A DNA stretch of 6,281 bases, from NCBI GenBank assembly GCA_002343455.1, contig DDSR01000434.1:16195-22475 (forward strand), read 5' to 3'. This DNA is from Deltaproteobacteria bacterium UBA2385. Its GTDB lineage: Bacteria > Myxococcota_A > UBA796 > UBA2385. Shown one piece after another: positions 1 to 4,139 of this stretch. The position numbers and the translations under genes were made by a program. The notes beneath the pieces are model-generated. The model was not told the DNA's origin, ran no database searches, and saw nothing but the letters and a program-made list of their open reading frames with translations. Each line of letters begins with the position of its first letter. Positions within the stretch are counted from its first letter, which is position 1.

Positions 1-494
1 CCGAAGTCGGTCAGCTTGACCTCGCCCGAGTAGGAGAGGAGCACGTTCTGCGGGCTGATGTCGCAGTGCACGATGCCCAGGGGCTGGCCCTCGTCGCCGG
101 TGCGGGAGTGGGCGAAGGTCAGGGCCTTGAGCAGCTCGGCGGCGATCAGCAGGCCCAGGGCCATCGGGAAGGGGCCCTGGTTGCGGGCGCGCACCAGCAG
201 GCGGGCGAGGTCCAGCCCGTGCACGTACTCCATGGCGATGAAGTACTCGTTGCCCAGGCGCGAGTAGTCGAAGACCTGCACGATGTTGGTGTGCAGCAGG
301 CGCGAGGTGATGCGGGCCTCGTCCTGGAAGAGCTGGATGAACTCCTGGTCCAGGGCCAGCTCGGGGAGGATCTTCTTGATGACGACGATCTTCTCGAAGC
401 CGGCGATGCCGTGCTTGCGCGCGCGGTGGACCTCGGCCATCCCGCCGACGGCGATCTTCTCCAGCAGCTCGTATTCCCCGAAGACCTCTGGCAC
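1..494 (-). CDS. Eukaryote-like Ser/Thr protein kinase, N-terminal part (3' end beyond window)
   Basis: Transfers phosphate from ATP to Ser/Thr of target proteins. The window shows 164 complete codons, running off the left edge just inside the DFG motif. Visible kinase landmarks, numbered from the GTG start: a Gly-rich loop of the form AVGGMAEV (15-22), the ATP-anchoring Lys in VVIKK (K40), the helix-C Glu in FQDEAR (E59), the hinge region MEYVHG (88-93), the catalytic loop HCDISPQN (143-150, catalytic D145) and DF of DFG (163-164). The ISPQN loop is typical of myxobacterial kinases. The usual Arg of HRD is Cys here, so it is a non-RD kinase. The GTG start is chosen because the kinase fold begins a few residues later (FGEYELLEKI) and GGGAG lies about 7 bases upstream. 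An in-frame ATG at 548 would add 18 residues and overlap the divergent mazG start. Any C-terminal sensor, TPR or membrane domain lies outside the window, so substrate and location are unknown. Confidence 0.93.
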   Translation of the reverse strand, partial: MPEVFGEYELLEKIAVGGMAEVHRARKHGIAGFEKIVVIKKILPELALDQEFIQLFQDEARITSRLLHTNIVQVFDYSRLGNEYFIAMEYVHGLDLARLLVRARNQGPFPMALGLLIAAELLKALTFAHSRTGDEGQPLGIVHCDISPQNVLLSYSGEVKLTDF

Positions 495-514
495 GGTGCG
501 CTCCCGCCGGGCCC

Positions 515-538
515 CGTATCCAGTCCGGAGGGGATACG
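515..538. promoter_or_regulatory. Inverted repeat in the kinase/mazG divergent spacer (possible operator)
   Basis: CGTATCC at 515-521 and its exact reverse complement GGATACG at 532-538 flank a 10-base spacer. The element sits in the roughly 50-bp gap between the divergent kinase (start 494) and mazG (start 547), where a regulator could affect both genes. In the mazG transcript the same arms would form a short hairpin whose loop carries a GGAGG purine run (527-531). That run is about 15 bases from the ATG, rather far for a ribosome binding site. I see no clear -35/-10 pair in this GC-rich spacer. A 7-bp palindrome can arise by chance, so the regulatory role is inferred from position. Confidence 0.3.
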
Positions 539-546
539 CGGGGGGC

Positions 547-1389
547 ATGTCGCGCCTCGCCGAGCTGGTCGCTGTGGTCGCCCGCCTGCGCGGGAGCGAG
601 GGCTGTCCCTGGGATCGGGCGCAGGACTTCTCCACCATGCGGCCCTACCTGTTGGAGGAGGTCTACGAGCTGCTGGAGGCGATGGACCGCGTCGGGGCCG
701 AGGGCGAGGCCGCCGCCCCAGCGCTTCGCGAGGAGCTGGGTGACCTGCTCTTCGTGGTGCTGCTGCTGGCCCGGGTGGGCGAGGACGCCGGCTGGTTCAG
801 CGCCGAGGACGCCGCCGAGGGCATCGCCGCGAAGATGGTGCTGCGGCACCCGCACGTCTTCGGGGGGGAGGCCGAGGCGGGCCTGTCGCCGGGCTCGATC
901 GCCGCCTGGGAGTCGCGCAAGGCCCGCTTGGGGCCCGACGGCCAGCCCCGCTCGCGCCTCGCGGGGGTGCCGGCGACGCTGCCGGGCCTGCTGCGCAGCC
1001 ATCGCCAGGGCGAGAAGGCGGCGGCGGTCGGCTTCGACTGGCCCGACCACGCCGCGGTGCTGGCCAAGGTCTACGAAGAGCTGGGCGAGCTGGAGCAGGC
1101 GATCGCCGAGCACTCTCCTCGGCGCGGGCCTGCGGTGGCCGAGACCGGGATGCCCTCGGCTCACCCCCAGGTCGAGCACGAGCTGGGTGATGTGCTGATG
1201 GCCCTGGCCAGCCTGGGCCGCCACCTGGGGGCCCCGCCCGAGGCCGCGCTGCGGCGGGCCAACGACCGCTTCCAGGCGCGCTTCGAGGGCATGGAGCGCC
1301 TCGCCCGGGCGCAGGGCCTCTCCCTCGACCAGCTCGACGATGAGGGCCTCGACCGCCTCTGGGTCCAAAGCAAGCAGGCCTCTCCCTGA
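547..1389 (+). CDS. mazG: MazG nucleoside triphosphate pyrophosphohydrolase
   Basis: 280-residue cytoplasmic enzyme that hydrolyses (d)NTPs to NMP plus pyrophosphate; in E. coli it is linked to nucleotide-pool cleaning and stress responses. The length fits two-domain MazG (E. coli about 263). The N-terminal domain has GCPWDRAQ (19-26), the metal-binding EExxE of LLEEVYE (E37, E38, E41) and EELGD (E62, E63, D66), then KMVLRHPHVF (96-105). The second domain starts after the conserved AVGFDW (160-165), with EELGE (177-181) and EHELGD (210-215), then a RANDRFQARF tail. The linker between the two metal motifs of domain 2 holds an extra Pro/Arg-rich stretch near 189-208. The ATG at 547 matches where the family's N-terminus starts; an in-frame GTG at 496 would add residues that do not look conserved. 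It is head-to-head with the kinase, and its TGA overlaps the fxsA ATG by one base, suggesting one operon. Confidence 0.96.
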   Translation: MSRLAELVAVVARLRGSEGCPWDRAQDFSTMRPYLLEEVYELLEAMDRVGAEGEAAAPALREELGDLLFVVLLLARVGEDAGWFSAEDAAEGIAAKMVLRHPHVFGGEAEAGLSPGSIAAWESRKARLGPDGQPRSRLAGVPATLPGLLRSHRQGEKAAAVGFDWPDHAAVLAKVYEELGELEQAIAEHSPRRGPAVAETGMPSAHPQVEHELGDVLMALASLGRHLGAPPEAALRRANDRFQARFEGMERLARAQGLSLDQLDDEGLDRLWVQSKQASP

Positions 1390-1886
1390 TGTTCGCGCGC
1401 CTCCTCCTCCTCTTCACCGTCGTCCCCGCCGTGGAGCTGTACCTGCTGATCCTCATCGGGCAGTGGCTGGGCGCCTTGGAGACCGTGCTGATCATCCTGG
1501 TGACGGGCAGCGTGGGCGCGGTCCTGGCCAAGCGCGAGGGCCTGGGCGTCATTCGCCGCCTGCAGGAGGAGGCCCGCACCGGCCTCCCGCCCGGCGACCG
1601 CATCGTCGAGGGCCTGCTTGTCCTGGTCGGCGGGGTGCTGCTGATCACCCCCGGGGTGCTCACCGACCTGACCGGCTTCCTGCTGATCATGCCCTGGTCG
1701 CGGCGCTGGCTGGCGCCGCGGGTCAAGGCCCGGGTGATGCGCTGGCTGACCTCGCCTCACCCCGGGGCGACCGAGTCCTGGTCGGGCAGCGTGACCTTCG
1801 GCTCGCCGCAGATCGTGCGGGAGCGCGAGCCGCTGAGGCGCCCCGACGAGGGCTTCTCGCACCCGGTGCCCGATCCCGAGGATTGA
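1389..1886 (+). CDS. fxsA: FxsA family inner-membrane protein
   Basis: 165-residue integral membrane protein of the FxsA family (E. coli about 158 residues), whose founding member was named for suppressing phage T7 exclusion by the F plasmid. Its biochemical role is not well defined. Hydrophobic segments lie near 4-24 (RLLLLFTVVPAVELYLLIL), 28-47 and 74-99. The last includes the family hallmark ITPGVLTDLTGFLLIMP, and KREGLGVIRR (49-58) matches the conserved loop after the second segment. The C-terminal 50 or so residues are charged, Pro-rich and poorly conserved, probably cytoplasmic. The ATG shares its A with the mazG stop (TGATG), so translation is probably coupled to mazG. The pairing with mazG looks like co-transcription rather than a known joint function. 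It converges on the Cys-rich lipoprotein gene with only 16 bp between stop codons. Confidence 0.93.
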   Translation: MFARLLLLFTVVPAVELYLLILIGQWLGALETVLIILVTGSVGAVLAKREGLGVIRRLQEEARTGLPPGDRIVEGLLVLVGGVLLITPGVLTDLTGFLLIMPWSRRWLAPRVKARVMRWLTSPHPGATESWSGSVTFGSPQIVREREPLRRPDEGFSHPVPDPED

Positions 1887-1897
1887 TCCCGAGGACT
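1872..1897 (+). repeat. 13-bp tandem duplication across the fxsA stop codon
   Basis: GATCCCGAGGATT (1872-1884) is followed at once by GATCCCGAGGACT (1885-1897), one mismatch in 13, and the following GA continues the period. The first copy encodes the last residues (DPED) and the first base of the stop. The second copy fills most of the short gap to the converging gene. It looks like a small slippage duplication. Confidence 0.6.
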
Positions 1898-1902
1898 GAG
1901 CG

Positions 1903-2559
1903 CTACAGGTAGCCGTTCTCGGTCATGTAGATGCAGTCGGCGTTGCAGTACCCGCCCGTGCCGAAGTCGATGCAGTCGAAGCCCCGCGGGCAGGCGTCCG
2001 CCTGGTTGGGGTTGCAGGACATCAGGCAGAAGTCGGCGTGGCAGATCTTGCCGTAGCCGGGGACGTTGCTGCAGGTGTAGCCGTCGTCGCAGTCGCCCGA
2101 ATTGTTGCAGGTGTCCCCCTGGTAGAAGAAACACTCGCCGCTGCCGCACTGGTTGTTCGTGGCGGTCACATCGCAGCTCTTGCAGTGCTCGCGCGTGTCG
2201 TCGTAGCACTCGCCGGTGTCGGTGTTGCAGTACTGGCCGTAGGCGCAGTCCAGCTCGGTGTCGCGGCAGGATGAGCCCACGCAGGTGTTGGAGACGGCGT
2301 CGCAGACGTCGCCCGACAGGCAGTCGCCGTCCTCGCGGCAGCCGTCGACGCAGGCGTAGTTCTGCTGGTCGCAGTAGCTCTCGAAGGGGCACTCCGCCGA
2401 GGTCGTGCACTGCACGTCGATGCATTGCTCGGCGATGCACTGCAGGTCGTTGGGGCAGTCCTCGGCTGAGGCGCAGGCGCCGCCAGGCTCGGTGTCCTTC
2501 GCCGAGGAGGAGCAGCCGGCCAGCAGCGAGGCCAGGATCAGGGCGCGAAGAGGGCTCAC
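1903..2559 (-). CDS. Cysteine-rich repeat lipoprotein (31 Cys in 218 residues)
   Basis: 218-residue predicted lipoprotein of unknown function. It has a short signal peptide (VSPLRALILASLLAGC, Arg at 5, lipobox LAGC) with the lipidated Cys at 16, followed by a Ser-rich acidic linker. From residue 29 to 209 it is a chain of four-Cys units of roughly 20-25 residues, usually C-x5-C-x5-C-x4-6-C, with 30 cysteines beyond the lipobox, enough for 15 disulfides. The units recall Dickkopf-type or EGF-like Cys-rich modules often seen in myxobacterial surface proteins; I cannot assign a family firmly. There is no Asp at +2 after the lipid Cys (Ser at +2), which by the E. coli rule favours the outer membrane. 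The GTG start is set by the lipobox and by its 4-base overlap (GTGA) with the stop of the upstream VWA gene. A longer open frame reaching 3315 only shadows that gene. Coupling suggests the two products act together. Confidence 0.88.
   Translation of the reverse strand: MSPLRALILASLLAGCSSSAKDTEPGGACASAEDCPNDLQCIAEQCIDVQCTTSAECPFESYCDQQNYACVDGCREDGDCLSGDVCDAVSNTCVGSSCRDTELDCAYGQYCNTDTGECYDDTREHCKSCDVTATNNQCGSGECFFYQGDTCNNSGDCDDGYTCSNVPGYGKICHADFCLMSCNPNQADACPRGFDCIDFGTGGYCNADCIYMTENGYL
1933..2475 (-). repeat. Array of about seven four-Cys protein repeats
   Basis: Within the Cys-rich lipoprotein, residues 29-209. Cys positions by unit: 29/35/41/46, 51/57/63/70, 74/80/86/93, 98/105/111/118, 126/129/138/143, 151/157/163/173 and 178/182/190/196/205/209. 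The first four units are regular; the fifth and last are irregular in spacing. This is a protein-level repeat, and the DNA copies have diverged. Confidence 0.8.
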
Positions 2560-3602
2560 TCGGTACCTCCACCGGTGCAGAAGCCGGTCGGGTCGCCGCC
2601 GCCGTAGTCGTAGGTCACGGTGACGAGGCTGTTGGGCGGGGGGAGGAAGGCGCGGTCGAACACGATCTTGCCGACCATGTCGCTGCCTTCGCCCTCGGTG
2701 TCGTAGGTCCACTCCCCGGCGTCGCAGGCGACCTCGCGGTCGTCGACCGTGACGTAGAGGCTGGCCGGGTCCGGCAGGCGGGTCAGGTAGAAGGTGTCCC
2801 GCAGGCGGGAGGCGCGCAGCGAGAGGTCGGTGAGGATGTCGGCGAAGTCGTCGGCGCAGATGTTGCCGGTGAGGCCGTCGGTCTCGGCGGCGACGTCGAG
2901 GTAGCGGGAGCCGCGGGTGGCGCCGCTGGCGATCTGCTGGGCGGAGCAGTCGGCGGTGTCCTTGACCACCAGGGCCGAGGCGTTGACGGCCGAGCGGTCG
3001 TCCAGGCCCTTCAGCTCGCGGAAGGTGTTGACGTAGTCGCTGACCCCGAGGGGCGAGGTGTCCTGCTCGTCGCTGACGAAGATGAGCGAGAGCATCGCGC
3101 TGCCGCGCAGGAAGGCGAGGTTCTCCTCGGTGGAGAGGGGCGGGGTCAGGGCCAGGTAGGCGCTCTCCAGGCCCATCTCGTAGCCGGAGCCGCAGGTGCC
3201 GACGCTGACCAGGCGGCTGAAGGCCTGCTCGCCGTTCTCGGTGTCCTTGGTGATGATCGTCCCCCCGACCAGGTTGCCACCGGCGGGGATCTTGTCGACA
3301 TCGGCCTGGGTGCAACCGTACTCGGGGTAGGCCTCGGGCACCTCGATGGTCGTGGTCAGCACCCCGATGTGGTAGTCGGCCTGGCCTTCTTCGAGGTAGG
3401 TCAGGAACTGGTTGAAGTTCTCGCCCAGCTTGGTCTGGTAGGGCTCCATCGAGCAGGAGTTGTCGACCACCAGCAGGATGTCGACCTCACCCGCCGGCTC
3501 CTGGCTGAAGATGTCCTGGGCCTCGAACTGGGTCAGCTTGTAGTCGCTGCAGGCGGTCAGGGTGAGCGCCGCGGTGGCGGCGATCAGGCGGAAGTCAGGC
3601 AT
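2556..3602 (-). CDS. VWA-domain lipoprotein with MIDAS motif
   Basis: 348-residue predicted lipoprotein with a von Willebrand factor A domain, a fold that binds protein ligands through a divalent metal. The signal peptide MPDFRLIAATAALTLTAC gives a lipidated Cys at 18, followed by Ser-Asp; Asp at +3 rather than +2 leaves membrane sorting unclear. The VWA core starts at VDILLVVDNSCSM (40-52) with the MIDAS DxSxS at D47, S49 and S51. The expected strands follow at YHIGVLTTT (77-85) and LIFVSDEQD (173-181, D178). GTCGSGYEMGLESAYLAL (135-152) is a block I recognise from related myxobacterial proteins. Besides the lipid Cys there are seven others, including C50 inside the MIDAS loop. The ATG at 3602 is chosen over the frame's first ATG (3644) because it gives a proper signal peptide and has GAGGAG five bases upstream. 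The stop overlaps the Cys-rich lipoprotein start by four bases. Ligand unknown. Confidence 0.92.
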   Translation of the reverse strand: MPDFRLIAATAALTLTACSDYKLTQFEAQDIFSQEPAGEVDILLVVDNSCSMEPYQTKLGENFNQFLTYLEEGQADYHIGVLTTTIEVPEAYPEYGCTQADVDKIPAGGNLVGGTIITKDTENGEQAFSRLVSVGTCGSGYEMGLESAYLALTPPLSTEENLAFLRGSAMLSLIFVSDEQDTSPLGVSDYVNTFRELKGLDDRSAVNASALVVKDTADCSAQQIASGATRGSRYLDVAAETDGLTGNICADDFADILTDLSLRASRLRDTFYLTRLPDPASLYVTVDDREVACDAGEWTYDTEGEGSDMVGKIVFDRAFLPPPNSLVTVTYDYGGGDPTGFCTGGGTE

Positions 3603-3607
3603 GAGCA

Positions 3608-3613
3608 CTCCTC
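3608..3613 (-). promoter_or_regulatory. Ribosome binding site of the VWA lipoprotein gene
   Basis: On the minus strand GAGGAG lies five bases before the ATG at 3602. It is a strong Shine-Dalgarno match and decides this start over the upstream in-frame ATG at 3644, which falls inside the palindromic promoter region. Confidence 0.75.
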
Positions 3614-3624
3614 GGCGGCAGGTC

Positions 3625-3660
3625 TCTATACTGCCGGGCCCCATCGGTCGGCAGTATAAA
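3625..3660. promoter_or_regulatory. Palindromic divergent promoter/operator candidate
   Basis: TATACTGCCG (3627-3636) and its exact reverse complement CGGCAGTATA (3649-3658) are separated by 12 bases, in the 99-bp gap between the VWA gene (minus) and the DUF1499 gene (plus). It is the most AT-rich spot in the window. By symmetry each strand can be read as a weak -35 CTGCCG, an 18-base spacer and a -10: TATAAA at 3655-3660 for plus, TATAGA (TCTATA at 3625-3630) for minus. Starts would fall near 3667 and 3618, leaving leaders of about 35 and 16 bases that still contain both ribosome binding sites. Each strand also has an alternative -10, TATACT. The -35 match is poor, so the element may instead be mainly a dimeric-repressor operator. 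Confidence 0.5.
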
Positions 3661-3701
3661 CAACTGCTGAGCTGTACGCCTCGCCCTCATTCGGAGTCCT
3701 C

Positions 3702-4112
3702 GTGCTTCCCCTCTTGCTCCTCGCCTGCGCGGGCTCCCCCCGGCACCCCCTCGGCCTGCCGCTGGCGGCTTGCCCTCCGACCCCCAACTGCGTCAGCTCG
3801 CTGGCGGACCCCTCGGACGCCGAGCACTACATCCCGCCCCTACCGGCGCCCGGGCCGGCGGCCCAGAGCCTGGAGCGCGCCGCCGCCCTGCTCGCCGCGC
3901 GGCCGCGCACGACGGTCCTGACGGTCGATGGCGCCTGGCTGCACGCCACGGAGCGCTCGCGGCTGTGGGGCTATGTGGACGACATCGAGCTGTGGGCCGA
4001 CGTCGACAGCGGGCTGCTGCACCTGCGCTCGGCCGCCCGCGTGGGGCGGACCGATATGGGCGTCAACCGGCGCCGCATGGAAGAGCTGAGCGCCCTGTGG
4101 GCCCAGCCCTGA
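3702..4112 (+). CDS. DUF1499 family protein, possible lipoprotein
   Basis: 136-residue protein of the DUF1499 family, whose biochemical function is not known to me. The family signature is clear: CPPTPNCVSS (24-33), YIPPLP, the block LTVDGAWLHATERSRLWGYVDDIELW, LLHLRSAARVG, and the C-terminal MGVNRRRMEELSALW. It covers essentially a full domain. The GTG start has GGAG five bases upstream (3693-3696), and an in-frame TAA at 3657 limits any extension. The N-terminus MLPLLLLAC looks like a lipobox with Cys at 9, but is unusually short and has no positive residue before the hydrophobic run, so lipidation is uncertain. The gene diverges from the VWA lipoprotein across a palindromic spacer and converges on the FG-GAP gene with 18 bp between stops, so it is probably transcribed alone. 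Confidence 0.88.
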   Translation: MLPLLLLACAGSPRHPLGLPLAACPPTPNCVSSLADPSDAEHYIPPLPAPGPAAQSLERAAALLAARPRTTVLTVDGAWLHATERSRLWGYVDDIELWADVDSGLLHLRSAARVGRTDMGVNRRRMEELSALWAQP

Positions 4113-4139
4113 GGGGCCTGCCCAGGGGGCTCAGGGGCT
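4105..4139. terminator. Possible bidirectional hairpin between converging genes
   Basis: AGCCCTGAG (4105-4113) can pair with CTCAGGGGCT (4130-4139) with one bulged G, spanning the stop codons of the DUF1499 and FG-GAP genes. The enclosed bases allow an extra small CCT/AGG stem. Position between converging ends fits a shared terminator, but neither strand has a following T-run, so it would not be a standard intrinsic terminator. Confidence 0.25.

Noticed and set aside
66..743. Plus-strand frame opposite the kinase running into mazG
   Set aside because: The minus strand encodes an evident protein kinase with all landmark residues; this frame is its shadow.
797..1862. Minus-strand frames opposite mazG and fxsA
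   Set aside because: Their translations are Arg/Pro/Ala/Gln-rich without motifs, and the plus strand carries two full-length recognisable families.
1902..1913. GCTAC/GTAGC inverted repeat at the lipoprotein stop as a terminator
   Set aside because: The stem is only 5 bp with a 2-base loop, too tight to form, and no T-run follows on either strand.
2560..3315. Longer N-terminus for the Cys-rich lipoprotein
   Set aside because: The upstream part is an Arg-rich out-of-frame reading of the VWA gene; the lipobox and GTGA overlap place the start at 2559.
3603..3644. ATG at 3644 as the VWA gene start
   Set aside because: It lies inside the palindrome, lacks a signal-peptide-like N-terminus and would place 14 polar residues ahead of a standard lipoprotein signal; 3602 has a strong ribosome binding site.
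2271..3659. A 462-codon plus-strand open frame opposite the VWA gene
   Set aside because: Its translation is low-complexity (Arg-, Val-, Gly- and Asp-rich stretches) without recognisable domains, while the opposite strand encodes a clear lipoprotein with a MIDAS motif. Such antisense frames are common in GC-rich genes.
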